The notes beneath the pieces were generated by a model, which had not been told where the DNA came from, did no database searches, and saw nothing but the letters and a program-made list of their open reading frames with translations. A DNA stretch of 64,000 nucleotides from assembly GCF_040448305.1 (NCBI RefSeq), contig NZ_CP148752.1:2480001-2544000 (forward strand), read 5' to 3'. The translations under genes and the position numbers were made by a program. Source of the stretch: Pseudomonas fluorescens. Lineage in GTDB: Bacteria > Pseudomonadota > Gammaproteobacteria > Pseudomonadales > Pseudomonadaceae. Below, piece by piece: positions 44,809 through 56,873 of this stretch. Position 1 is the first letter of the stretch, and every line of letters starts with the position of its first letter.

Positions 44809-46251
44809 ATGAGCCACGATTACGCGACTATCGCCAGCGAGCTGCTTCATAGCCTCGGTGGTGCTGACAACCTTGAACAGGCCGCACATTGCGTCACGCG
44901 TCTGCGCCTGGCCCTCAAAGACCCACAGCGGGTCGACAGCACGACGCTGAATCAGATCGACCTGGTCAAAGGCTCGTTCTTCACCGGCGGCCTGTTTCAG
45001 ATCGTCATCGGTCCCGGCGAAGTCGAGAAGGTTTACGCCGCGCTGCGCGAGCAGACAGGGCTTGCTGCGTCGACCATCGCCGACGTGAAACAAAAGGGTG
45101 TCGATAAAACCAATGCCATGCAGCGTCTGGTGCGGGTGTTCTCCGATGTGTTCATGCCGATTCTGCCGGCGCTGATCATTGCCGGCCTGCTGATGGGGGT
45201 GAACAACCTGATCGGCGCCAAAGGCATGTTCATTGCCGGCAAGACCCTGCTTGAGGCCTACCCGACGCTGGACGGTGTCTGGAGCCTGATCAATCTGATG
45301 GCCAACACCTCGTTCGTGTTCCTCCCGGCGCTGGTCGGCTGGTCGGCAGCCAAGCGTTTTGGCGGCAGTGAAATCCTTGGCATCGTGCTGGGTCTGATGC
45401 TGGTTCACCCGGACCTGCTCAACGCCTGGAACTACGGTAAGGCGGTGGCCGGGCTGGACGGCCAGAGCCTGCCGTATTTCGATATTTTTGGCTGGTTCAA
45501 GATCGAGAAGGTCGGCTACCAAGGTCAGATTCTGCCGATCCTGCTGGCCGCCTACGTCATGAGCGTCATTGAAAAATGGCTGCGGGCGCGGGTACCCAAT
45601 GCCATTCAACTGCTGGTGGTGCCGATTACCACGATCGTCGTGACCGGGGTGTTGGCGCTAGCCGTGATCGGTCCGGTGACCCGTCACCTGGGGATTCTGA
45701 TCACTGAAGGCGTGGTGACCTTGTTTGACCTGGCGCCGATGGTCGGTGGGGCCATTTTCGGTCTGCTGTATGCGCCGCTGGTGATTACCGGCATGCACCA
45801 CATGTTTCTTGCGGTCGATTTGCAGCTTATTTCCACTCAGGGCGGCACCTTCATCTGGCCGATGATCGTCATGTCCAACCTCGCACAAGGCAGCGCGGCA
45901 CTCGGAGTGTTCTACATGACCCGCAGTGCGCGGGATAAAAGCATGGCCTCGACCTCAGCGATATCCGCCTATTTCGGCATCACCGAACCGGCGATGTTCG
46001 GCGTCAACCTGCGCTACAAGTTTCCGTTCTACGCAGCGTTGATCGGCTCGGCGCTGGGCTGCATGTTCCTGTCGCTGAACAAGATTCAGGCCTCGGCGAT
46101 CGGTGTCGGTGGCTTGCCCGGTTTCATCTCGATCATCCCGCAGTTCATTCCGATGTTCGTGGTCGGGATGGTCATCGCCATGGTCGTGCCGTTCGTTTTG
46201 ACCTGTGGCTTGAGCATGAAGATTGTCCGGCCTGGATATCGAGTCGCCTGA
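44809..46251 (+). CDS. treB: Trehalose PTS permease EIIBC (TreB)
   Basis: Inner-membrane PTS permease of 480 aa that imports and phosphorylates trehalose. The EIIB domain (1-85) has the phosphorylation site Cys28 in AAHCVTRLRLAL. The EIIC domain (about 105-470) has ten helices including GWSAAKRFGGSEILGIVLGL and GMHHMFLAVDLQLI. There is no EIIA domain; phosphate must come from the EIIA domain of the fused protein encoded downstream. First gene of the tre operon, behind the double operator. Confidence 0.95.
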   Translation: MSHDYATIASELLHSLGGADNLEQAAHCVTRLRLALKDPQRVDSTTLNQIDLVKGSFFTGGLFQIVIGPGEVEKVYAALREQTGLAASTIADVKQKGVDKTNAMQRLVRVFSDVFMPILPALIIAGLLMGVNNLIGAKGMFIAGKTLLEAYPTLDGVWSLINLMANTSFVFLPALVGWSAAKRFGGSEILGIVLGLMLVHPDLLNAWNYGKAVAGLDGQSLPYFDIFGWFKIEKVGYQGQILPILLAAYVMSVIEKWLRARVPNAIQLLVVPITTIVVTGVLALAVIGPVTRHLGILITEGVVTLFDLAPMVGGAIFGLLYAPLVITGMHHMFLAVDLQLISTQGGTFIWPMIVMSNLAQGSAALGVFYMTRSARDKSMASTSAISAYFGITEPAMFGVNLRYKFPFYAALIGSALGCMFLSLNKIQASAIGVGGLPGFISIIPQFIPMFVVGMVIAMVVPFVLTCGLSMKIVRPGYRVA

Positions 46252-46260
46252 CAGATCGCT

Positions 46261-46325
46261 ATCGCGAGCAGGCTCGCTCCCACATTGGGATGCGATCAAC
46301 TGTGGGAGCGAGCTCGCTCGCGATG
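46261..46325. repeat. REPIN between treB and treC
   Basis: ATCGCGAGCAGGCTCGCTCC and, inverted, GGGAGCGAGCTCGCTCGCGAT are separated by about 25 bp. In the transcript it would form a stable hairpin between treB and treC and may affect relative expression. Confidence 0.85.
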
Positions 46326-46367
46326 AGGCCCTCAGGGCCAGTACAAAACCAATTGAAGGAATACGCC

Positions 46368-49336
<2,969 letters not shown>

Positions 49337-49397
49337 GCGATGCTGTAGGAGCTCGCGCTCCATCGGCACTTCAAAGAACAAAACCGCAGGTGAAGTC

Positions 49398-51932
49398 ATG
49401 ACCATAACCCAACCATTGCAATTGCTGGCGCCGCTGTCCGGGGTGCTGGTGCCACTTGATCACGTGCCGGATCCGGTGTTCGCCAGCCGGGTGATCGGCG
49501 ACGGCCTGTGCATCGATCCGACCTCGCAGACCCTTTGCGCGCCGTTGGCCGGCGTGATCAGCAACCTTCAACACAGTGGCCATGCGATCAGCATCACCGA
49601 TGACAGCGGCGTACAGGTGTTGCTGCACATTGGTCTGGACACCGTGAACCTGGCGGGTAAGGGGTTTAGCGCCTTGGTCGAGCAGGGCCAGCGTGTCGAG
49701 GCCGGACAGCCGTTGATCGAGTTCGATGCCGACTATGTAGCCCTGCATGCCCGCAGCCTGTTGACCTTGATGCTGTTGGTCAGTGGCGAGTCCTTCAGCC
49801 TGCTGACACCTGACAATGGTCTGGTGGCGTGTGCCCAGCCCGTGTTGCGCCTGAGCCTCGGCGATCCGCGTTCCAGCGTTGCGCAGGAGGAGGGCGAAGC
49901 GCTGTTCTCCAAACCGGTCCACCTGCCCAACGCCAATGGCCTGCACGCGCGGCCGGCGGCGATCTTTGCGCAGGCGGCGAAAGGTTTTGCGGCAAGCATT
50001 TGCCTGCACAAGCAGCAGGACAGCGCCAACGCCAAGTCCCTGGTGGCGATCATGGCGTTGCAGACGGTTCACGGCGATGCGCTGCAGGTCAGTGCAGTGG
50101 GCGAAGATGCCGAATTGGCAATCAGCACGTTGGCCCAACTACTGGCGGATGGCTGCGGTGAGGCCGTGACTGCGGTGGCGGTCGTAACGCCGGCGGCTCA
50201 GGTGCAGGAGGTGTCGACGAAGCTGTTGCGCGGTGTCTGTGCTTCGGCGGGTTCAGCCTTTGGGCAGGTGGTGCAGGTGGCTGAGCGCACCCTGGAGGTG
50301 CCTGAGTTTGCCGCGGATCAACGCGTGGAGCGCGAGTCGCTGGAGCGTGCGCTGACCCGCGCGACGCAGGCACTGCAACACTTGCGCGACAACGCGAAAG
50401 GCAAGGCGCAGGAGGATATCTTCAAGGCACATCAGGAGTTACTGGAAGACCCGAGTCTGCTGGAGCAAGCCCAGGCCCTGATTGACGAGGGCAAGAGCGC
50501 GGCGTTTGCCTGGAACAGTGCTACTGAAGCCACCGCTGCGCTGTTCAAGTCGCTGGGCAACACCTTGTTGGCCGAGCGGGCGTTGGACCTGATGGATGTC
50601 GGCCAGCGCGTGCTCAAGCTGATTCTCGGGGTGCCGGACGGTATCTGGGAGTTGCCGGACCAGGCGATTCTGATTGCCGAACAACTGACACCGTCGCAGA
50701 CCGCTGCCCTGGATACCGACAAGGTGTTGGGTTTCGCCACCGTGGGCGGCGGTGCCACCAGCCATGTGGCGATACTCGCCCAGGCCTTGGGTTTACCGGC
50801 GGTGTGTGGTTTGCCGGTGCAGGTGCTGTCGCTGGCCAGCGGAACCCGGGTGCTGCTCGATGCGGACAAGGGTGAGTTGCACCTGGACCCTGAACTGGCG
50901 GCTATCGAACAGCTGCACGGCAAACGTCAGCAGCAACGGCAACGGCATCAGCGTGAACTCGAGCAGGCTTCGCTGGCGGCCTGTACCCGTGACGGCCATC
51001 ACTTCGAGGTGACGGCCAACGTTGCCTCGCTGCTTGAGGTCGAGCAGGCGATGGCGCTAGGCGGCGAGGGTGTCGGTCTGCTGCGTTCGGAGTTTCTTTA
51101 TCTGGAGCGCAACAACGCGCCCAGCCATGACGAGCAAGCGGTCACTTACAGTGCCATTGCCCGGGCCCTTGGGCCAGAGCGCAATCTGGTGGTGCGCACA
51201 CTGGATGTGGGCGGCGACAAACCGCTGGCCTACGTGCCAATGGACAGCGAGGCCAATCCGTTTCTGGGCATGCGCGGAATTCGCTTGTGCCTGGAGCGTC
51301 CGCAGCTGTTGCGCGAGCAGTTCCGGGCAATTCTGAGCAGCGCCGGTCTGGCCCGTCTGCACATCATGCTGCCGATGGTCAGCCAGTTGTCGGAGTTGCG
51401 CCTGGCGCGGCAGATGCTGGAAGAAGAGGCGCTGGCGCTCGGGCTCAAGGCGCTGCCGAAACTGGGCATCATGATCGAAGTCCCGTCCGCGGCATTGATG
51501 GCGGACCTGTTTGCCCCCGAGGTGGATTTCTTCTCCATCGGCACCAACGACCTGACCCAATACACCCTGGCCATGGACCGCGATCACCCACGTCTGGCCA
51601 GTCAGGCCGACAGTTTTCACCCCTCGGTACTGCGTCTGATCGCCAGCACCGTGAAGGCCGCCCATGCCCATGGCAAGTGGGTCGGGGTGTGTGGCGCGCT
51701 GGCTTCGGAGACTCTGGCGGTGCCGCTGTTGCTGGGGCTTGGGGTGGATGAACTGTCGGTCAGCGTGCCGCTGATTCCGGCGATCAAGGCCGCGATTCGC
51801 GAGGTCGAGCTCAGCGACTGTCAGGCCGTCGCGCATCAGATACTCGGGCTGGAGAGCGCTGAGCAGGTCCGCGAGGCCTTGTCTTCGCAGCAGCAGGCGA
51901 TGGTCGAAACTTCACAGGTGTTGGAGAACTGA
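49398..51932 (+). CDS. Fused PTS protein EIIA(Glc)-HPr-EI
   Basis: Soluble multiphosphoryl transfer protein of 844 aa from ATG 49398 (MTITQPLQLLAPLSG). EIIA(Glc)-type domain about 1-150 with His77 (LLHIGLDTV); HPr about 170-255 with His183 (NGLHARPA); Enzyme I about 275-844 with His456 (GGGATSHVAIL), the PEP-binding PLAYVPMDSEANPFLGMRG and IGTNDLTQYTLAMDRD. All three phosphorylation sites are intact. It carries phosphate from PEP to the EIIB domain of TreB. AGGTGAAG precedes the start. This architecture is like NagF of pseudomonads, here within the tre operon. Confidence 0.95.
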   Translation: MTITQPLQLLAPLSGVLVPLDHVPDPVFASRVIGDGLCIDPTSQTLCAPLAGVISNLQHSGHAISITDDSGVQVLLHIGLDTVNLAGKGFSALVEQGQRVEAGQPLIEFDADYVALHARSLLTLMLLVSGESFSLLTPDNGLVACAQPVLRLSLGDPRSSVAQEEGEALFSKPVHLPNANGLHARPAAIFAQAAKGFAASICLHKQQDSANAKSLVAIMALQTVHGDALQVSAVGEDAELAISTLAQLLADGCGEAVTAVAVVTPAAQVQEVSTKLLRGVCASAGSAFGQVVQVAERTLEVPEFAADQRVERESLERALTRATQALQHLRDNAKGKAQEDIFKAHQELLEDPSLLEQAQALIDEGKSAAFAWNSATEATAALFKSLGNTLLAERALDLMDVGQRVLKLILGVPDGIWELPDQAILIAEQLTPSQTAALDTDKVLGFATVGGGATSHVAILAQALGLPAVCGLPVQVLSLASGTRVLLDADKGELHLDPELAAIEQLHGKRQQQRQRHQRELEQASLAACTRDGHHFEVTANVASLLEVEQAMALGGEGVGLLRSEFLYLERNNAPSHDEQAVTYSAIARALGPERNLVVRTLDVGGDKPLAYVPMDSEANPFLGMRGIRLCLERPQLLREQFRAILSSAGLARLHIMLPMVSQLSELRLARQMLEEEALALGLKALPKLGIMIEVPSAALMADLFAPEVDFFSIGTNDLTQYTLAMDRDHPRLASQADSFHPSVLRLIASTVKAAHAHGKWVGVCGALASETLAVPLLLGLGVDELSVSVPLIPAIKAAIREVELSDCQAVAHQILGLESAEQVREALSSQQQAMVETSQVLEN

Positions 51933-51934
51933 AC

Positions 51935-52231
51935 ATGTTCGAGAAAATGCAACGGGCGTTCTGGAAGGCATTGACCCCGGATCTGCTGGTGGAAGAGCCG
52001 AAGGTGGCTGCCAGGCTTTCTACGGACCTGCCGTCGAGCGTGGTCGCCGCGCTGGGTGGGCTGGATAACCTGGCGTCGCAACAGCGCATTGCGATAACGC
52101 GAGTGCGGGTCCAGTTGCGTGATGTAACCCGACTGGACGAACAGGCCTTGCGTGCGGCGGGTGTGCCGGGGGTGATGGTGCTGGCGGATGGCGTGGTGCA
52201 TGTATTAACCCGGTGCCCAAAGTGGGACTGA
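51935..52231 (+). CDS. EIIB-like PTS domain protein lacking the active cysteine
   Basis: A 98-aa protein 2 bp after the fused PTS gene. Residues about 35-95 match the glucose-family EIIB domain (VVAALGGLDNLASQQ, then ITRVRVQLRDVTRLDEQAL, LRAAGVPGVMVLADGVVHVL). In active EIIB the residue before ITR is Cys (CITRLRV); here the codon is GCG, giving RIAITRVRV. It therefore cannot accept phosphate by the normal route. It may be a regulatory or structural remnant of EIIB. No membrane segment is present. Confidence 0.75.
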   Translation: MFEKMQRAFWKALTPDLLVEEPKVAARLSTDLPSSVVAALGGLDNLASQQRIAITRVRVQLRDVTRLDEQALRAAGVPGVMVLADGVVHVLTRCPKWD

Positions 52232-52316
52232 CGGCCTGCGCGTGATCCGCGCAGGGTTCGCTGTCGTTCACCCGCTCGTGCCGCTCAAAGGTTCATATCA
52301 ATGCAGTTCCAGTGCA

Positions 52317-53495
52317 TTATTTTTGCACCATAGCCACCCGACGACCGCTCATGAAGCACAGGAGCCCACCCATCGCGGTCAGTGCGCTCAAGGCATAGAA
52401 CATCGTGGGTGCGGGGGTGTGCATCAATAGAAAGCCACAAATCACCGGGCTCAGGGCGCCACCGAGGGCCGCGAGGTTCTGGGCTCCGTAATAGCTGCCG
52501 CGCAGCTCTTCCGGGGCCAGGGTGTCAACGAAGAGGAACTCGGCCGGGTAAATGATCATTTCACCGAGGGTGAAGATGAACATCGCCACGCACCAACTCA
52601 CCATGCTGTCGGCCAGGCTGAAGCCGATCAGGCCAAGGATGAACAGGCTGGTGCCCGCGGCAATCCAGTAGCGCAGCTTCTCGCGATTGAGGAACCGGCC
52701 GATCTGGTACTGCAGCAGGATCACGCTGATGGCGTTGCAGGCGAGCAGGGCGGCCATGATTTCCAGGGCGCGTTTGGAATCGTGGGTCACCAGCAGGTAT
52801 TGCGACAAGTAGAGGGTGAAACGCCCGTGCACCACGGTGCTGAGCAGGCAGCCGCAAGTGAACATGATCAGGGTGCGGTCGTTTTTCAGGGTGACCAGGG
52901 TTTTCAGGAAACTCTGGGGTTGCCCGATGGCGGGTGTCTGCGCCGAATCCCTGGGAATGCCGATCATCAGGAAGATGCTGAAGAACGCGATGCCACCGGC
53001 AATCAGGAAGGGTGCGATCGGATAGACCCCGGCAATCACCACGCCGAGCATGGGGCCTGTGGCATAGCCGATGTTGGTCAGCGTGTAGCGCAGGGAAAAC
53101 GCCTTGGCCCGCTGGCCCATGGGCAGGTTTTCGCTGAGGATCGCTTTGGAGCCGATGAGGAACAGCGCTGAAGCGGTCTCGGTGATCACCAGGGTGGCGG
53201 TGGTCAGGTAGAGGTTTTCGGCAAAGGTCAGCAGCACGAAGCCGATGGCGCTGGAGAGCATCGCCAGGATCAGCAGCCGGCGCTTTTCCAGGCGGTCGAT
53301 GATATAGCCGCCGTAAAGAGCCAGCAGGGTGGCGATGAACACCGCGATACCGAGCAGCAAGCCAACGTCCTGTTGGTTGAGGCCCAGCTTGTTGCTCAGG
53401 AACAGCGTGAGCAAGGGGCTGGTGATGGCGCGGCTGACCACGATGGTCAGTGAAACGATCATCAAGCGGCGGATAACGAGCGAGTAAGTGGCCAC
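52317..53495 (-). CDS. MFS transporter
   Basis: Twelve-helix permease of about 392 aa. The likely start is the GTG at 53495 (ATYSLVIRRLMIVSLTIVVS follows), with AAGGA about 13 bp upstream; a methionine 12 codons later is an alternative. The frame stays open to 53711, but that extension runs through a REPIN. The A-motif region is GGYIIDRLEKRRLLIL near residue 65. The substrate is unknown; it could be export or uptake linked to the catabolic cluster upstream, from which a REPIN separates it. Confidence 0.83.
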   Translation of the reverse strand: MATYSLVIRRLMIVSLTIVVSRAITSPLLTLFLSNKLGLNQQDVGLLLGIAVFIATLLALYGGYIIDRLEKRRLLILAMLSSAIGFVLLTFAENLYLTTATLVITETASALFLIGSKAILSENLPMGQRAKAFSLRYTLTNIGYATGPMLGVVIAGVYPIAPFLIAGGIAFFSIFLMIGIPRDSAQTPAIGQPQSFLKTLVTLKNDRTLIMFTCGCLLSTVVHGRFTLYLSQYLLVTHDSKRALEIMAALLACNAISVILLQYQIGRFLNREKLRYWIAAGTSLFILGLIGFSLADSMVSWCVAMFIFTLGEMIIYPAEFLFVDTLAPEELRGSYYGAQNLAALGGALSPVICGFLLMHTPAPTMFYALSALTAMGGLLCFMSGRRVAMVQK

Positions 53496-53557
53496 GGTGG
53501 TGCAAATGTCCTTATTCAGATTCTGTAGTGTTCGCCGATGTACCGAGTCGCGGCCAT

Positions 53558-53622
53558 TCGCGAGCAGGCTCGCTCCCACAGGGGAATGCATTTCAACTGT
53601 GGGAGCGAGCCTGCTCGCGAAG
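53558..53622. repeat. REPIN after the PrpD-family gene
   Basis: TTCGCGAGCAGGCTCGCTCC and, inverted, GGGAGCGAGCCTGCTCGCGAA lie about 25 bp apart, between the MFS and MmgE/PrpD genes. Confidence 0.85.
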
Positions 53623-53646
53623 AGGTCTGCATAGATAGCGCGAGAT

Positions 53647-54996
53647 TCAAGCCATCCACCGATCCAGCGAACGAACCGATTCAAGTGCGTCAAGCCGGCA
53701 CAACTGCTCAAACAACGCCTGCGCCTGCTCCCGCGGCATCACCCGCGTCGCCAAACTGAAAAACTTCTCCGCAAGCAGCTCATCACTCAGCGGATTACCC
53801 GGCGCGCCCAACGGCACTTCAACGCACAGGCTCGCTTGCCGACCGTCCACGGTCCGCAGTGTCACCACGGGCTCGCCATCCTCGGACAGTAGCGGGTCCA
53901 CTTCAAGGCGAATGCGTGACATCCACTGGACGATGCGTGGATCGTTGCGCGCTTCATCGTCATAGGCCTGCAATCGACAATGACCATGTACCAGCCGTGC
54001 CGCCAGTGCATACGTCAGGCTCATCTGCGCCGCGGCGAGGGTGCCGACATCCTGGCCGCCACACATGTCCTTGAGAAAACTGCACAGCGAAACCTGTATG
54101 TCTTCGACCTGATCGACCGGCACATTCAATTGGTCGAGCAAAAGCCCCAACGCATCGATGGCCGAATGCGTGCCGCGACACGAGGCGTAGGGCTTGATCG
54201 AGCAGCGGGCGAGTTTCCATACGGCACCGAGATCGGCATCCAGTGCTTCGGGGGTTGAGGTGGCGCTGGCAAGTGTCTGCAAAAAGCCGCCCCAGACATC
54301 CTCGAATAACCTTGTTGGACCACTGATGCCCTGCTGCGCAAACCGCGCCGCCAGCAAACCCCCTTCGGCGGCCCGGCCACTGTGCAGTTTTTTACTTTGC
54401 GAGCCGTCGTGGATGAAAGCCCACAAGCCACCGCTGAAGCTGCCGGCGATGCCCAGTGCCGACAAGGTTTGCCCGGCATTCAATCGAAAAATCCGTGCAC
54501 TGGCGGCTGCCGCGCCGAACACCCCGCAGGTCGCCGTGGAGTGCCAGCCAGCGCCGTTATGGGCTGAGTAGCCGCCGCAAGCTTCGAGCACCCGGCGCCC
54601 GACTTCGTAACCGATCACCACGGCCGTGATGAACTCGCGGCCGCTCACCGGTTGCCCGGCCATCGACACCGCCGCCATGACCGCCGGCAGCACCACGGCG
54701 CCGGAGTGGTCGCAGCCACCGGTGTCGTCCAGTTCCAGGGCATGGGCGGCGATGCCGTTGAGCATGGCTGCCTGAGCGGCGCCGACCCGCTGGCGAGTGC
54801 TCCAGACCAAGGTGTCGCCCGTTTCGTCTTCGAATACCTGCCGTGCCGTTTTCGCGACTTCGCTGTCTGCCCCGGCGAGGGTCGCGCCGAAAGTATCGAG
54901 GATGTGGCGCTTGGCTTGTTCCACCAGTGCGGGCGGCAGGTCCTCGAACCGCGTATCCACGCAAAATTTCGCCAGTCGTTGCATGCGCTCTGTCAT
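53647..54996 (-). CDS. MmgE/PrpD family protein
   Basis: A 449-aa protein of the MmgE/PrpD superfamily, which includes 2-methylcitrate dehydratase, cis-aconitate decarboxylase and iminodisuccinate epimerase. The N-terminal helical domain reads ALVEQAKRHILDTFGATLAG and ALELDDTGGCDHSGAVVLPA, and the C-terminal part begins near LARCSIKPYASCRGTHSAID. The start overlaps the stop of the deacetylase gene by ATGA. No other methylcitrate-cycle gene is nearby, so PrpD function is unlikely; an epimerase or dehydratase in the cluster's pathway is more plausible (inference). Confidence 0.88.
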   Translation of the reverse strand: MTERMQRLAKFCVDTRFEDLPPALVEQAKRHILDTFGATLAGADSEVAKTARQVFEDETGDTLVWSTRQRVGAAQAAMLNGIAAHALELDDTGGCDHSGAVVLPAVMAAVSMAGQPVSGREFITAVVIGYEVGRRVLEACGGYSAHNGAGWHSTATCGVFGAAAASARIFRLNAGQTLSALGIAGSFSGGLWAFIHDGSQSKKLHSGRAAEGGLLAARFAQQGISGPTRLFEDVWGGFLQTLASATSTPEALDADLGAVWKLARCSIKPYASCRGTHSAIDALGLLLDQLNVPVDQVEDIQVSLCSFLKDMCGGQDVGTLAAAQMSLTYALAARLVHGHCRLQAYDDEARNDPRIVQWMSRIRLEVDPLLSEDGEPVVTLRTVDGRQASLCVEVPLGAPGNPLSDELLAEKFFSLATRVMPREQAQALFEQLCRLDALESVRSLDRWMA

Positions 54997-55880
54997 AGCA
55001 CGTAGTCCCGATAATGCCGCTCATACACCGACGCCGGATGATCTTCAGTGATCGGCGCTGCGGATTGCGCCCACCACTGGGCGACATCAGCACCGGTAGC
55101 GATCCACACGTCATCGTGCTGCAAAATCCCTTCGAGCAACTCACGCAACACACCAATGCGCCCCGGCGTAGCGATGATTTCCGGATGCAGGCGCAACACG
55201 TAGCACAGGCCGAAGCGATGAAACCCGGCGAAGTCCATTTGCAGGTTGCCCAGGGTGTGGCTGTAGGATGCGATCCGCGATTGCGCCGGCGGCACCGCCG
55301 GGCTGAGATTGAAGGCGAAGTAGGGTTCATCCTCCAGTTCGTAATGCAGGGGCAACTCGATCACGTCGGGCGCGGTCGGGTGAGCGAACGGCAAGTCATC
55401 ACCACGCCAAGACGACGACCAGCGAATGCCTTGATCCCTCAACGCCTCGATGAAGCCCGGTGCACCGTTGCCGGCGGGGATGCGCAAACCGGTGGGACGC
55501 TGACCGGTCAGCGCCGTCAACGCCGCGCATCCTTTGGCGATGTCGGCGCTCTGCGCGGCGAGGTCGAGGGTGTCGTAGTTCTGATGGTGATACCCGGCGC
55601 AGGCAATCTCATGCCCGCCCGCCTGGATCGCACGAATATGCTCGGGGTTTTCCTCGGCGACGATACCGGGTACGAACCAGCTGCTGGAAACACCGAGCTC
55701 CTTGAACAGAGCGAGCAAACGCTCCACGCCGCGTTGGGTGCCGTAGCGCCAGACCGACAGGGTCTTGTCGCGTCCGGCAACTTGCGGGGCCTGGGTGAGA
55801 ATGCCGTGGACGTCGTTGTAGTCGACGGTCAGTACCACGGCGCAGCGGTAGCCCTTCGGCCAGACAGTGGAATCAACCAT
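54993..55880 (-). CDS. NodB-like polysaccharide deacetylase family protein, altered metal site
   Basis: A 295-aa protein of the PuuE/allantoinase-like branch of the NodB superfamily. Compared with its partner, the first metal motif DLD is DYN (VLTVDYNDVHG), and the HGYKH metal motif is AGYHH (HEIACAGYHHQNYD), so one Asp and one His ligand are replaced. LRIPAGNG and the late His (RLHPEI) are retained. It overlaps both neighbours (8 bp with the paralogue, 4 bp with the PrpD-family gene). Either it works without the usual metal or acts as a partner subunit. Confidence 0.85.
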   Translation of the reverse strand: MVDSTVWPKGYRCAVVLTVDYNDVHGILTQAPQVAGRDKTLSVWRYGTQRGVERLLALFKELGVSSSWFVPGIVAEENPEHIRAIQAGGHEIACAGYHHQNYDTLDLAAQSADIAKGCAALTALTGQRPTGLRIPAGNGAPGFIEALRDQGIRWSSSWRGDDLPFAHPTAPDVIELPLHYELEDEPYFAFNLSPAVPPAQSRIASYSHTLGNLQMDFAGFHRFGLCYVLRLHPEIIATPGRIGVLRELLEGILQHDDVWIATGADVAQWWAQSAAPITEDHPASVYERHYRDYVL

Positions 55881-56721
55881 GGTGATGTTCCTTCAGCCAC
55901 CACTGGGCGACGTCACGGCAGGTGGCGAACCAGACGTCGTCGCGTTGGCGCATGTGTTCGAAGAGTTTTTCCAGCAACAGGATGCGTCCTGGTTTGCCGG
56001 TGATCTTGGGGTGGAACAGGGTGGTCAGGCACAGCCCTTCATCCATGGCGCCGTCGTATTCGCGGCACCAGTTGTCCAGGGTCAGGGCGTAGCTGGCGGT
56101 ACGGTCCAGCCCCGAAGGGAAGTCCGGCGCGCGGGTATAGGCGATGGAGGCGTAGTCGTCCATTTCCCAGCGACCGGGGATTTCCACCAGCGGCGTGGCG
56201 TGGCCCGGAACATTCACCAGGTACGGCCGGTCATCGCCGCGCATGCTGCTGGAGTAAGTCACGCCGGCCTCTACCAGCATCGCCGGGGTTTCGGCCCGCC
56301 AGTCGCCGGACGGCGTGCGGAAACCTTCGGCGCGGATGTGCAGGTGCTTCCAGAACACCTCGCGGGACCGCTTCATCACGTCCTTTTGCTGTTCCAGCGT
56401 CAGGGCGTAGAAGGATTCGTGTTTGTAGCCGTGATAAGCCACCTCATGCCCGCGCTCGACAATCGCCTGACACTGTTTCGGCCAGTTCTCCACGACCCAG
56501 GCCGGGACAAAGAACGTCGTCGGCAGACGGAATTCGTCGAGCAGATCGAGAATCCGCGGCAGCGCCCGGTACGGGCCATAACCGCCGAAGCCGAAATACT
56601 CGGGCTTGCGCCAGATCGAGCCGTTGAGCATGGCATCGCCGGTGGGGCCGTCGAGGTCGAAGGCCAGGGCCAGGCAGGCTTTGTGCTGGTCAGGCCAGGT
56701 GGGTTGGGGTGAGGAGGACAT
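55873..56721 (-). CDS. NodB-like polysaccharide deacetylase family protein
   Basis: A 282-aa deacetylase/amidohydrolase of the PuuE-like group with intact metal residues: AFDLDG (Asp-Asp), HEVAYHGYKHE (His-His) and FRTPSGDW. It also has the conserved FHPKIT near the C-terminus. Members hydrolyse C-N bonds of allantoin-like or N-acyl compounds, not only polysaccharides. No signal peptide is seen, so it is cytoplasmic. It is the first gene of a tightly coupled three-gene block with its paralogue and the PrpD-family gene. Confidence 0.88.
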   Translation of the reverse strand: MSSSPQPTWPDQHKACLALAFDLDGPTGDAMLNGSIWRKPEYFGFGGYGPYRALPRILDLLDEFRLPTTFFVPAWVVENWPKQCQAIVERGHEVAYHGYKHESFYALTLEQQKDVMKRSREVFWKHLHIRAEGFRTPSGDWRAETPAMLVEAGVTYSSSMRGDDRPYLVNVPGHATPLVEIPGRWEMDDYASIAYTRAPDFPSGLDRTASYALTLDNWCREYDGAMDEGLCLTTLFHPKITGKPGRILLLEKLFEHMRQRDDVWFATCRDVAQWWLKEHHHG

Positions 56722-56758
56722 CGTTAGTGCTCCGACGATCTATAAACAATCACAAGAC

Positions 56759-56850
56759 CTTGTGGGAGCGAGCCTGCTCGCGATGAGGCCAGTACATTCA
56801 ACATCTTCATTGACTGATACACCGCTATCGCGAGCAGGCTCGCTCCCACA
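56759..56850. repeat. REPIN between deacetylase and binding-protein genes
   Basis: TGTGGGAGCGAGCCTGCTCG and its inverse CGAGCAGGCTCGCTCCCACA are perfectly complementary arms about 50 bp apart. Confidence 0.87.
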
Positions 56851-56873
56851 ATGGATTTGGGACGCCTTTGCAA

